Position numbers and translations under genes: made by a program. This document shows, piece after piece, positions 56,792 to 64,000 of a stretch of 64,000 nt of DNA. The notes beneath the pieces are model-generated. The model was not told where the DNA came from, made no database searches, and saw only the letters and a program-made list of their open reading frames with translations. Numbering within the stretch: position 1 is the first letter of the stretch; each line of letters opens with the position of its first letter. Origin of the DNA: Thiobacillus sp. (GTDB taxonomy: Bacteria; Pseudomonadota; Gammaproteobacteria; Burkholderiales; Thiobacillaceae); NCBI GenBank assembly GCA_024708885.1, contig JANJXT010000011.1, forward strand, positions 62,001-126,000, written 5' to 3'.

Positions 56792-57085
56792 ATGAAAAAA
56801 GCCACCGCACTGCATCTACTCCATGAGCACAAAGAAGTGATCCGCCAGCGCTTCGGCGTGCGTCGCCTGTCCCTCTTCGGCTCCACCGCACGAGACGACG
56901 CACACGAAAAGAGCGATATCGATGTGCTGGCCGAGTTCGATGGCCCGGCGACTTCCGACCGCTATTTCGGCCTGCAGTTTTACCTCGAGGACCTGCTCGG
57001 CCGCCCGGTCGATCTGGTGACGGACAAGGCGCTGCGCCCCGAACTGCGGCCGTATATCGAGAAGGAAGCCATCCGTGTCGCGTGA
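56792..57085 (+). CDS. mntA: MntA-type nucleotidyltransferase antitoxin
   Basis: This 97-residue minimal nucleotidyltransferase has the full MntA signature GSx10DxD: Gly30-Ser31 in LFGSTARDDAH, then Asp42 and Asp44 in KSDIDVLAEF. Known MntA antitoxins add AMP to a tyrosine of HepT. The ATG at 56792 follows GAGG with a good gap; a tandem ATG at 56789 is also possible. It overlaps hepT by 11 nt, which is the usual antitoxin-first order. Confidence 0.9.
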   Translation: MKKATALHLLHEHKEVIRQRFGVRRLSLFGSTARDDAHEKSDIDVLAEFDGPATSDRYFGLQFYLEDLLGRPVDLVTDKALRPELRPYIEKEAIRVA

Positions 57086-57443
57086 ATGGCATTTCTATGT
57101 CAGCGACATGATCGAATTTGCGGAAAAGGCTCTGGCCTATACCGATGGCCTGGATCAGGAGCGATTCGCGCAAAGCGGTCTCAACTACGACGCCACCCTG
57201 CGCAACCTCGAACTCATCGGCGAGGCGGCCACGCACATTCCCGATCACGTCCGGCAATCCGCGCACAGCATCGACTGGCGCCGTATCGTGGCGACCCGCA
57301 ATCGGCTGATTCACGGCTATCTTGGTATCGACAACGACACCCTCTGGAGCATCATTCAGACGGATATTCCGGCTCTGCTGAACCAGTTGCACGCGCTCAA
57401 GGTCGCGCTCGACTCCGGCCAGTTCGGCGATCCAACAATATGA
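57075..57443 (+). CDS. hepT: HepT-type HEPN toxin (DUF86)
   Basis: This 122-residue all-alpha HEPN protein has the RNase motif RX4HXY as R75-NRLI-H80-G-Y82 in ATRNRLIHGYLG. HepT toxins cut RNA; MntA blocks them by AMPylating the Tyr of this motif, and that Tyr is present. The gene overlaps its antitoxin by 11 nt. The pair looks intact. An MmeI-family restriction gene follows 36 nt later. Confidence 0.92.
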   Translation: MSREWHFYVSDMIEFAEKALAYTDGLDQERFAQSGLNYDATLRNLELIGEAATHIPDHVRQSAHSIDWRRIVATRNRLIHGYLGIDNDTLWSIIQTDIPALLNQLHALKVALDSGQFGDPTI

Positions 57444-57479
57444 CATCGCCGGGTCCGGGCAAGACGTCGAGGCACTGAC

Positions 57480-60272
57480 ATGCCGCTCTCCTGGAACGAG
57501 ATCAAGTCGCGCGCCCTCGCCTTCTCGCGCGAATGGGCCGACGCCGCCGACGAGGCCGGCGAGGCGAAACCGTTCTGGATCGCCTTCTTCGAAATCTTCG
57601 GCATCACCAACAAGCGCGTCGCCAGCTTCGAGCACGCGGTGAAAAAATTCGGCGGCGGTCAGGGATTCGTCGACCTGTTCTGGCCCGGCGTGCTGCTGGT
57701 CGAACAGAAATCGCGCGGCCGCGATCTCGACCGCGCCTTCGCGCAAGCGCTCGACTACTTCCCCGGCATCAAGGAACGCGACCTGCCGCGCCATATTGTT
57801 GTATGCGACTTCGCGCGTTTCCGCCTGCACGATCTGGAAAGCGGCGACACCTGCGAATTCGCGCTGAAGGATCTGCACAAGCACATCCGCCACTTCGGCT
57901 TCATCGCCGGTTACGAAACGCAGGCCATCAAGCCGCAGAACCCAGTCAACGTCCAGGCCGCCGAACGCATGGGGCGGCTGCACGATGCGTTGAAGGCCAG
58001 CGGCTACGAAGGCCACGCGCTCGAAGTGCTGCTGGTGCGCCTGCTGTTCTGCCTGTTCGCCGACGACACCGGCATCTTCCAGCCCAGCCAGGCGCTGCGC
58101 ACCTACGTCGAGGAACGCACCCGCGAGGACGGCTCCGACCTCGGCCCCCTGCTCGCCCAGCTGTTCCAGGTGCTCAACACGCCCGAGGCCAAACGCAGCC
58201 CGGCGCTCGACGAGCAGCTCGCCGCCTTCCCCTACGTCAACGGCCGTCTGTTCGAAGAGCCGATTCCCATCGCCGACTTCGACGCCGCCATGCGCGAAGC
58301 CCTGCTCGACGCCTGCGCGCTCGACTGGGCCGCGATCTCGCCGGCCATCTTCGGCGCGCTGTTCCAGTCGATCATGGACAAGGCCGCGCGGCGCAACCTC
58401 GGTGCGCACTACACCAGCGAGGAAAACATCCTCAAACTCATCAAGCCGCTGTTCCTCGACGCGCTGTGGGCCGAGTTCGACAAGGTGAAGCGCAATAAAA
58501 ACCGGCTGTTCGAGTTTCATCAGAAGCTGCGCGGGCTGACCTTTTTCGACCCCGCGTGCGGCTGCGGCAATTTCCTCGTCATCGCCTACCGCGAACTGCG
58601 CCTGCTCGAACTTGAAATCCTGCGCACCTCGCACGCCGGCGCCGGCTCGCGCTTCCTCGACATCCACCAGGCCATCCAGCTCGACGTCGACCAGTTTTAC
58701 GGCATCGAGATCGAGGAATTCCCCGCCCAGATCGCGCAGGTCGCGCTGTGGCTGGTCGACCACCAGATGAACCTGCGGGTCGGCGAGGAATTCGGCATGT
58801 ACTTCGCCCGCATCCCCTTGAAGACCAGCGCGCACATCGTCCACGGCAACGCGCTCACGCTCGACTGGAACGCCGTGCTGCCGGCCGAGCGGGCGCGTTA
58901 CGTGATGGGCAATCCACCCTTCGTCGGACACCAGTGGCGAAACGCGGAGCAGATGGCCGACATGGAACGCATCTGGGGCACGGAAGGACGATTCGGGCGA
59001 CTGGACTACGTGACCTGCTGGCATCGTAAGGCGGCCGATTACATGCAGGCCAACCCGGCGATCACATCCGCCTTCGTATCCACCAACAGCATCTGCCAGG
59101 GCGAACAGGTCGGCACGCTTTGGGCCTGGCTGCTGGCGCAGGGCATCAGAATCCATTTCGCGCACCGCACCTTCCAGTGGAGCAACGAGGCACGCGGCAA
59201 GGCCGCCGTCCACTGCGTCATCGTGGGGTTCGGCTTGAGGGACGCACACGAGAAAACGATCTTCGAATACGAAGACATCAAGGGCGAGCCGCACGCGATC
59301 AAGGCGACCCACATCAACCCCTACTTGATCGATGCACCAGATGTCATCCTGCCGTCGCGCACGCAGACGCCGCCCGGCCTGCCGCAACTCATCAAGGGCA
59401 GCCAGCCCACCGACGGCGGCCATCTGATCCTGACCGAGTCAGAGAAAACAGTACTTCTCAAGGTAGAGCCCGCCGCCGAAAAGTGGCTCAAGGTATACAT
59501 GGGTGGCGATGAGCTGATCAACGGCAATCACCGCTGGTGCCTGTGGCTGAAAGGCATCAGCCCAGCCGAATTGCGAGCCATGCCCCACGTCATGGAGCGG
59601 GTAGCGGCAGTCGCCGAGACGCGCCGCAAGAGCCCGACCAGGAGCGTGCGCGAGTTCGCTGACCAACCGACTCTGTTCACTCAGGATCGGCAACCGAGCA
59701 GTCAATTTATTGCCATTCCCGAGGTGTCGTCCGAGACGCGCCGCTTCATACCGATTGGATTTCTCCCGCCATCCGTGATCGCCAGCAATAAGCTTCAAAT
59801 TGTGGAAGGTGGAACGCTTTACCACTTCGGCATTCTGTGCAGCACGATGCACAACGCTTGGATGCGGACGGTGGCGGGCCGTCTCAAAAGCGATTACAGC
59901 TACGCACCCGCCGTCTACAACAACTTCCCCTGGGCCGACTGCTCGCCCTCTCCCCAACCCTCCCCCAAGGGGGAGGGGGCGAACGCCAAGCCCAACCCGA
60001 TTGACGCCGCCGCGCAGGCCGTGCTCGACGCCCGCGCCCAATTCCCCGGCGCCACCCTCGCCGACCTCTACGACCCGCTGACCATGCCGCCCGCGCTGCT
60101 CAAGGCACACCAGAAGCTCGACGCGGCGGTGGACCGCGCCTACGGCAAATCCGGCTTCAAGTCCGACGCCGAGCGCGTCGCCTTCCTGTTCGAGCGCTAC
60201 CAGGCGCTGACGTCGTTGCTGCCTGCGGCCAGGCCCAAAGGGGCAAGGAAAAGGATAGGGGGCACTACTTGA
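57480..60272 (+). CDS. MmeI-family single-chain restriction-modification enzyme (Type IIL/IIG)
   Basis: This 930-residue protein closely follows MmeI from end to end. The N-terminal nuclease has D65-x9-E75-x-K77 in VDLFWPG and VEQKSRG, the same D-x9-ExK spacing as MmeI. A helical linker leads to an N6-adenine methyltransferase with motif I FDPACGCGNF near 360 and motif IV GNPPFVGH near 480. A target recognition domain (STMHNAWMR, AGRLKSDYSY) and a C-terminal helical part follow. It should methylate one strand of an asymmetric site and cut about two helical turns away. A palindromic repeat inserts about 13 residues after FPWADC. The gene ends 8 nt inside the convergent toxin gene. Confidence 0.92.
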   Translation: MPLSWNEIKSRALAFSREWADAADEAGEAKPFWIAFFEIFGITNKRVASFEHAVKKFGGGQGFVDLFWPGVLLVEQKSRGRDLDRAFAQALDYFPGIKERDLPRHIVVCDFARFRLHDLESGDTCEFALKDLHKHIRHFGFIAGYETQAIKPQNPVNVQAAERMGRLHDALKASGYEGHALEVLLVRLLFCLFADDTGIFQPSQALRTYVEERTREDGSDLGPLLAQLFQVLNTPEAKRSPALDEQLAAFPYVNGRLFEEPIPIADFDAAMREALLDACALDWAAISPAIFGALFQSIMDKAARRNLGAHYTSEENILKLIKPLFLDALWAEFDKVKRNKNRLFEFHQKLRGLTFFDPACGCGNFLVIAYRELRLLELEILRTSHAGAGSRFLDIHQAIQLDVDQFYGIEIEEFPAQIAQVALWLVDHQMNLRVGEEFGMYFARIPLKTSAHIVHGNALTLDWNAVLPAERARYVMGNPPFVGHQWRNAEQMADMERIWGTEGRFGRLDYVTCWHRKAADYMQANPAITSAFVSTNSICQGEQVGTLWAWLLAQGIRIHFAHRTFQWSNEARGKAAVHCVIVGFGLRDAHEKTIFEYEDIKGEPHAIKATHINPYLIDAPDVILPSRTQTPPGLPQLIKGSQPTDGGHLILTESEKTVLLKVEPAAEKWLKVYMGGDELINGNHRWCLWLKGISPAELRAMPHVMERVAAVAETRRKSPTRSVREFADQPTLFTQDRQPSSQFIAIPEVSSETRRFIPIGFLPPSVIASNKLQIVEGGTLYHFGILCSTMHNAWMRTVAGRLKSDYSYAPAVYNNFPWADCSPSPQPSPKGEGANAKPNPIDAAAQAVLDARAQFPGATLADLYDPLTMPPALLKAHQKLDAAVDRAYGKSGFKSDAERVAFLFERYQALTSLLPAARPKGARKRIGGTT
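59946..59982. repeat. C/G-rich palindrome inserted in frame in the MmeI-like gene
   Basis: CCCTCTCCCCAACCCTCCCC then CAAGGGGGAGGGGGCGA forms a hairpin with arms CCTCCCCC at 59959-59966 and GGGGGAGG at 59969-59976. It is translated as SPSPQPSPKGEGA, a peptide that MmeI lacks at the aligned position. It matches the intergenic palindrome at 27271-27306. Confidence 0.75.
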
Positions 60273-60708
60273 GTTTGATCGGGCCGATGGTGCCGGTCTG
60301 CGTCACCCGGTACATGGCAGGTGGCTTGGCGTGTGCAGCCAGTCGCAGGATTTTTGGATACAGACGGGAGATAAGATCGGCTGTTCCAGCCGCCGACATG
60401 TTGCCGGATACCAGCACAAAAACAATAACCCTGTGATCACGGAAGGCCTCAAATTCGGCCGGGCGCCAGCGAATACGCTTGTCTCGCGTAAGAACAATCC
60501 ATCCTTCACGACCTGCAACTTCCAGCCAGACTTCGTCCGGCTCTCCAGGCTCAAAGCGTTGGTGATGCGCAATATAGTTGGCGCCGATCTTGTCCAGCGC
60601 CTCACCGAGCGGACGACTCCAGGCACAGCGATCAACAAACAGGGTGATCGGCTCAGGCAGCGCGGCGTTGCTCGAAGCGGAGGGCTTCTTCGATTTCTTT
60701 TTCGTCAA
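60265..60708 (-). CDS. VapC45-like PIN domain toxin
   Basis: This 147-residue protein has a PIN-like fold of the VapC45 type: LFVDRCAWSRPLGEAL near 23 with Asp26, EVWLEVAGREGWIVLTRDKR in the middle, and HRVIVFVL. PIN toxins are RNases. The DUF433 antitoxin gene lies immediately upstream and overlaps by 56 nt. It is convergent with and overlaps the MmeI-like gene by 8 nt. RNA target unknown. Confidence 0.8.
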   Translation of the reverse strand: MTKKKSKKPSASSNAALPEPITLFVDRCAWSRPLGEALDKIGANYIAHHQRFEPGEPDEVWLEVAGREGWIVLTRDKRIRWRPAEFEAFRDHRVIVFVLVSGNMSAAGTADLISRLYPKILRLAAHAKPPAMYRVTQTGTIGPIKLK

Positions 60709-61363
60709 CGTTGTAGTCGAGCGCCATGTCTTCCAGGGAATCGCCAGCCTGGAATCGGTCGAAAATGATATCGGTCGGGACCGCCGCGCCAGTCAGGACA
60801 GGACGGCCAAAAGATAAAGCGGGGTCAATTACGATCGCTTTGGGTTGCTCGGTGGCCTGTCCGGAACTGCGGCTATAGGGGAACAACCGAACCGGATTGC
60901 CTTTGCTATCCCTTTCGATGCGCGCCAAGGCATCCATGAACTCATCTCGCAACGCCTCCTGACCCTGCTGCGAAACATTCAGCAGCTTGGGCGCCTGCGC
61001 CACAAACAGGTCAATACCGTTCGTCATGAATTGACGATCGATGAGCGGCCTGTCGGCACCCAACTTGTCTCGCACGTATTCAACCGCATCGCGCACCTTG
61101 CGCAGCCGCACCCCATGAACCCGCCGAATCGCGGCGAGGATATGCAGCTCGCACAGATTGGCGAAGGAAAGCAACTTGTGCCGGGAATCGGCTGCGTGAA
61201 TAACAGCCTTGAACTGCCTGGCTTTGCCATCGCCGCCGCGGTAGCTCTGACCGAAACTCCAGGCTTTGACTGTGGCGAGGGGGAGATTGAGGATGTATGC
61301 GGCTTCGCTTGCCGGATAGGCGGGCTTGTCGAAAATGGCGGCCTTTTCTATGCGCTGAGTCAT
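60653..61363 (-). CDS. DUF433 antitoxin (VapB45-like)
   Basis: This 236-residue protein has an N-terminal helix-turn-helix-like part (AAYILNLPLATVKAWSFG) and a C-terminal DUF433 domain (IDPALSFGRPVLTGAAVPTD, then DNV-type NVDEKEIEEALRFEQ). DUF433 proteins pair with PIN toxins of the VapC45 type, and this one is directly upstream of such a toxin. The length is greater than that of short DUF433 antitoxins, consistent with the VapB45 form. It probably binds its own promoter. Confidence 0.85.
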   Translation of the reverse strand: MTQRIEKAAIFDKPAYPASEAAYILNLPLATVKAWSFGQSYRGGDGKARQFKAVIHAADSRHKLLSFANLCELHILAAIRRVHGVRLRKVRDAVEYVRDKLGADRPLIDRQFMTNGIDLFVAQAPKLLNVSQQGQEALRDEFMDALARIERDSKGNPVRLFPYSRSSGQATEQPKAIVIDPALSFGRPVLTGAAVPTDIIFDRFQAGDSLEDMALDYNVDEKEIEEALRFEQRRAA

Positions 61364-61390
61364 GGCGGCATCTTAGCCCAGGCGCAATAT

Positions 61391-61664
61391 TCAATGAAAG
61401 CGCTTTTGCGCGACGTGCCAGATTTGCAGGATTTCGACGGTTTCGCTGCCGACTCGGTAGGTGAGCAGGTCGTTGCGGTGCAGCATCCGTTCACGGGTGC
61501 CTTCGATGTCGCCGCGCCGACCGATGAAGAGGTGCTGGGTGAGGTGTTCGGCGGTTTGCCTGAAACCCGCCGCCAGGGCGCGCGCGGCGTGCGGATTGTC
61601 CTGCGACACAATCCAGAATCTGCCGCAGGTCGGCGAGCGCGGCGCGCGTCCATTCAAGTTTCAT
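61391..61664 (-). pseudogene. ParE/RelE-family toxin, frameshifted
   Basis: From ATG 61664 the minus strand reads MKLEWTRAALADLRQILDCV, a typical ParE start, then leaves the family frame. The rest, from about 61605, resumes in another frame as SQDNPHAARALAAGFRQTAE and ends LQIWHVAQKRFH at 61391. Joining needs removal of one base or addition of two around GATTGTGTCG. The ATG overlaps the antitoxin stop, the normal order. The toxin is therefore probably inactive, unless this is a sequencing error. Confidence 0.8.
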
Positions 61665-61911
61665 ACGCTTTGAAGAAAGCAGCGACTTCGTCGGCGCTGG
61701 CGAACTCGCCGCGGTCGGCGACGGCGATGGCCTGTTTCAGCGCCTCGATCTGCGGGATGCGCCAGTCCAGGTAGTCGGCCAGCGCTTCGCTGGCGACCAT
61801 GGCCTGTGAACGACCGACGAGCTGCGCGTAGGTTTCGAGGCGGGTCTTCAGATCGGCAGGCAGGCGGACATTGAATTGTGTCTGGCCCTGGGCTTTGGCG
61901 TCTGCGCTCAT
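61654..61911 (-). CDS. Ribbon-helix-helix type antitoxin (ParD-like)
   Basis: This 85-residue protein has a ribbon-helix-helix DNA-binding start (TQFNVRLPADLKTRLETYAQ, VGRSQAMVASEALADYL) and a C-terminal helix that would bind the toxin. It should repress its operon and neutralise the ParE-like toxin. The reading is intact, while the toxin gene it overlaps is frameshifted. ATG 61911 precedes the motif by about ten residues. Confidence 0.85.
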   Translation of the reverse strand: MSADAKAQGQTQFNVRLPADLKTRLETYAQLVGRSQAMVASEALADYLDWRIPQIEALKQAIAVADRGEFASADEVAAFFKAYET

Positions 61912-62001
61912 GTCGTGCTCCGGATCGCGTTTGATAGCACCATGCCAGCACTTCGCCATACCCTCTCCAAATCCCTTGCAGAGGCGTGCCAGGCCGCCTA
62001 A

Positions 62002-62017
62002 TATAACAATCGTTATA
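62002..62017. promoter_or_regulatory. Palindromic operator/promoter candidate before the AbrB/Doc operon
   Basis: The 123-nt gap 61912-62034 between two divergent antitoxin genes holds TATAAC-AATC-GTTATA, a perfect 6-bp inverted repeat with a 4-nt spacer, 17 nt before the AbrB-type start. TATAAC also resembles a -10 box. Autoregulation by an antitoxin dimer would fit; it could serve either neighbour. Confidence 0.5.
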
Positions 62018-62034
62018 ACCAACGGGAGCCCGCA

Positions 62035-62259
62035 ATGCACGCCCTGAAACTCACCCAGATCGGCAATTCGGTCGGCCTGATCCTGCCCAAGGACGTGCTG
62101 GCGCGCCTGAAACTGGAAAAAGGCGACACGGTGTTCGTGACCGAGACGCCCGACGGCGTGGCGCTGCGCGCCTACGATCCTGCCTTCGAGGAACAAATTG
62201 ACGCGGCGCGCGCCATCATGAAGAAGCGTCGCGCGGTATTGCACGAGCTGGCCAAATAG
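62035..62259 (+). CDS. AbrB/MazE-family antitoxin
   Basis: This 74-residue protein has the swapped-hairpin DNA-binding start LTQIGNSVGLILPKDVLARL and a C-terminal helical tail that would wrap the toxin. It is preceded by GGGAG 9 nt before its ATG. The Doc toxin gene begins 2 nt after its stop, the usual antitoxin-toxin order. It probably binds the palindrome at 62002. Confidence 0.9.
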   Translation: MHALKLTQIGNSVGLILPKDVLARLKLEKGDTVFVTETPDGVALRAYDPAFEEQIDAARAIMKKRRAVLHELAK

Positions 62260-62261
62260 AC

Positions 62262-62660
62262 ATGCATCCGGCGAGCGGCTGGGTGTGGCTCGACCGTGCG
62301 GTGCTGATCGCGGCACACGACGAACAACTGGCCGAACACGGCGGCGCGGCGGGATTTCGTGACGAAGGGCTGTTCGATTCCGCGCTGACGCGTCCGCTCA
62401 ATCTGGCCGCGTATGGCAAGCCGGATGGATGCGGGCTGGCGGCGTCTTACTGCGTCGGCCTTGCCAAGAATCACCCTTTTGTCGACGGCAACAAGCGCAC
62501 GGCTTTTATCGCCATGGAACTGTTCTTGGCGCTGAACGGCCATGAACTGAACGCGACCGATGCGGAGTGCGTGCTCGCCATGCTCGCCGTCGCCGCCGGC
62601 GAATGGGACGAAGCCACGCTGGCCGCCTGGCTGCGCGAACGCGTTGCGCCGCGCGCCTGA
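62262..62660 (+). CDS. doc: Doc-type Fic toxin
   Basis: This 132-residue protein carries the Fic/Doc motif HPFVDGNKR at residues 71-79. Doc proteins phosphorylate elongation factor Tu and stop translation. The standard Doc has HxFxDANKR, so this G form is acceptable. GGAAGFRDEGLFDSAL-like family sequence (GFRDEGLFDSALTRP) lies near 31. Pairing is with the AbrB-type antitoxin 2 nt upstream. The reading is intact. Confidence 0.9.
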   Translation: MHPASGWVWLDRAVLIAAHDEQLAEHGGAAGFRDEGLFDSALTRPLNLAAYGKPDGCGLAASYCVGLAKNHPFVDGNKRTAFIAMELFLALNGHELNATDAECVLAMLAVAAGEWDEATLAAWLRERVAPRA

Positions 62661-62682
62661 CGCTCATCCTTTACCCCTCGCC

Positions 62683-63987
62683 ATGAACCACCCCTGGCTC
62701 AACGCGCTCAAGGTCTATACCCACCCGCGCGTCGTCGGCATGCTGTTCCTCGGCTTTTCGGCCGGGCTGCCGCTCTTGCTGGTGCTGGGCACGCTGTCGT
62801 TCTGGCTCTCGGAGGCCGGGATCGCGCGCGCGACGATCGGGCATCTGTCGTGGGTGGGGCTGGCCTACGGCTTCAAGTTCCTGTGGTCGCCGCTGGTCGA
62901 CCGCCTGCCGCTGCCGCTGCTGACGCGCACGCTCGGCCGCCGGCGCGCATGGCTGCTTTTGTCGCAGGTGTGCATCGCGCTGGCACTGCTGGGGATGGCG
63001 AACACCGACCCGGTGGTGAACCTGACGCATACGGTGTTCTTCGCGCTGGCAGTGGCGTTCGCCTCGGCGACGCAGGACATCGCGCTCGACGCCTACCGCA
63101 TCGAGGCCGTCGAGACGGAAAAGCAGGGCGCGATGGCGGCGACCTACCAGGCAGGCTACCGCATCGCCATGATCACCGCGGGCGCGGGGGCGCTGTGGAT
63201 CGCGGCGGCGTTCGATCCGAGCGAAGCGGCTTACGATTTCCACCCCTGGCAGGTGGCGTACACGGCGATGGCGGCGCTGATGGGCATCGGAATATTGACC
63301 ACGCTGATCATCCGCGAGCCGGAACACGCCACGCCGCTGCCGCGTATCGCCGAGCAGGGCTTCGGCCGCTGGCTGGCGACGAGCTTCGTACAACCTTTCG
63401 TGGACTTCTTCGCGCGCTTCAAATGGCAAGCGCTGGTGCTGCTGGCGCTGATCGCCGTCTACCGCATCTCCGACGTGGTGATGGGGGTGATGAGCAATCC
63501 CTTCTACCAGGAAATGGGCTTCACCAAGGACGAGGTGGCGACGGTGTCCAAGGTCTACGGCGTCATCATGACCATCGCCGGCGCGGGCCTGGGCGGCCTG
63601 CTGGTGATGCGCATGGGCGTGATGCGCACGCTGATGCTGGGCGCGCTGCTGTCGGCGGCGACGAATCTATTGTTCGTCTGGCTCACCGGGCGCGGCCACG
63701 ACGTCGGCGCGCTGGTGTTCACGGTGTCGGCGGACAACCTCTCGGCGGGCATCGCCTCGTCGGCCTTCGTCGCCTATCTGTCCAGCCTGGTGAACCAGGC
63801 CTATTCGGCGACGCAATATGCCCTCTTCACCTCGGTGATGCTGCTGCTGCCGAAATTCATCGCGGGTTTCTCCGGCGAATTCGTCGATGCGTATGGTTGG
63901 GCGGCGTTCTTCACCGGCACGGCAGCGATCGGGATCCCGGTGCTGCTGCTGGTGTGGCTGGCGGGGCGCACGCCGCCACGCGGATGA
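62683..63987 (+). CDS. ampG: AmpG-type MFS transporter
   Basis: This 434-residue protein has about 12 hydrophobic helices and the AmpG pattern: LGFSAGLPLLLVLGTLSFWL near 19, GLAYGFKFLWSPLVDR near 51, and ATQDIALDAYRIE near 122. AmpG imports muropeptides (GlcNAc-anhydroMurNAc peptides) for cell-wall recycling, which fits nearby envelope genes. ATG 62683 was chosen as the start because upstream in-frame sequence lies in the Doc gene. The final 13 bases of the window hold nothing recognisable. Confidence 0.88.
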   Translation: MNHPWLNALKVYTHPRVVGMLFLGFSAGLPLLLVLGTLSFWLSEAGIARATIGHLSWVGLAYGFKFLWSPLVDRLPLPLLTRTLGRRRAWLLLSQVCIALALLGMANTDPVVNLTHTVFFALAVAFASATQDIALDAYRIEAVETEKQGAMAATYQAGYRIAMITAGAGALWIAAAFDPSEAAYDFHPWQVAYTAMAALMGIGILTTLIIREPEHATPLPRIAEQGFGRWLATSFVQPFVDFFARFKWQALVLLALIAVYRISDVVMGVMSNPFYQEMGFTKDEVATVSKVYGVIMTIAGAGLGGLLVMRMGVMRTLMLGALLSAATNLLFVWLTGRGHDVGALVFTVSADNLSAGIASSAFVAYLSSLVNQAYSATQYALFTSVMLLLPKFIAGFSGEFVDAYGWAAFFTGTAAIGIPVLLLVWLAGRTPPRG

Positions 63988-64000
63988 TGTGCTACCCTTT

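Overview
The window is GC-rich (about two thirds G+C by eye) chromosomal DNA from a Gram-negative bacterium, most likely a betaproteobacterium (Rhodocyclales or Nitrosomonadales type). The evidence is a complete exosortase A (XrtA/PEP-CTERM) exopolysaccharide locus of the kind described around Dechloromonas Daro_2409, the cell-elongation order mreBCD-mrdA-rodA-rlpA-dac-dat-ybeD-lipB-lipA, and a divergent gatCAB operon. The taxon is inferred from gene content only.

Region 1 (1-36.2 kb) is one large polysaccharide island. A plus-strand arm (1-6.1 kb) carries the end of a UDP-GlcNAc 2-epimerase, GT2 glycosyltransferases, a sulfotransferase and a 1053-residue fusion of a GT2 domain, membrane helices and an alkaline-phosphatase-superfamily (sulfatase-like) domain. 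A minus-strand arm (6.1-11.2 kb) holds a TPR protein, two glycosyltransferases, a NodB-like protein and a second sulfotransferase. A plus-strand asparagine-synthase-like gene without its glutaminase cysteine follows. From 13.2 to 36.2 kb the minus strand carries the XrtA locus proper: O-antigen-ligase-like protein, formyltransferase, alpha/alpha-toroid protein, PaaK-like adenylating enzyme, third sulfotransferase, several glycosyltransferases, XrtA amidotransferase, exosortase, FemAB protein, deacetylase, epimerase, ATPase, outer-membrane protein, tyrosine autokinase, chain-length determinant and export lipoprotein. Many genes overlap by 4 nt (ATGA or GTGA), so they are probably translationally coupled. 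Three sulfotransferases suggest a sulfated product. No PEP-CTERM substrate protein and no PrsK/PrsR regulator were recognised here.

Region 2 (36.4-39.6 kb, plus strand) holds housekeeping and accessory genes: MazG-like pyrophosphohydrolase, thioredoxin-like 2Fe-2S ferredoxin, alpha/beta hydrolase and a NodI/NodJ-type ABC exporter, with dispersed palindromic repeats between genes.

Region 3 (39.8-51.2 kb, minus strand) couples envelope elongation (mreBCD, PBP2, RodA, RlpA) to lipoate synthesis (lipA, lipB, ybeD). A plus-strand calcium-loop protein and a TlpA-like remnant sit between lipA and lipB. The dac gene has lost residues in all three penicillin-binding motifs.

Region 4 (51.3-56.8 kb) has gatCAB, with gatB broken by one in-frame TAG, then a DUF4124 protein, pyrE and exodeoxyribonuclease III.

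Region 5 (56.8-62.7 kb) is a compact defence and toxin-antitoxin cluster: MntA/HepT, a single-chain MmeI-family restriction-modification enzyme, a PIN/DUF433 pair, a ParE-like toxin with a frameshift beside an intact antitoxin, and an AbrB/Doc pair behind a palindromic operator candidate. An AmpG-type transporter closes the window. No gene-free stretch longer than about 300 bases was seen.
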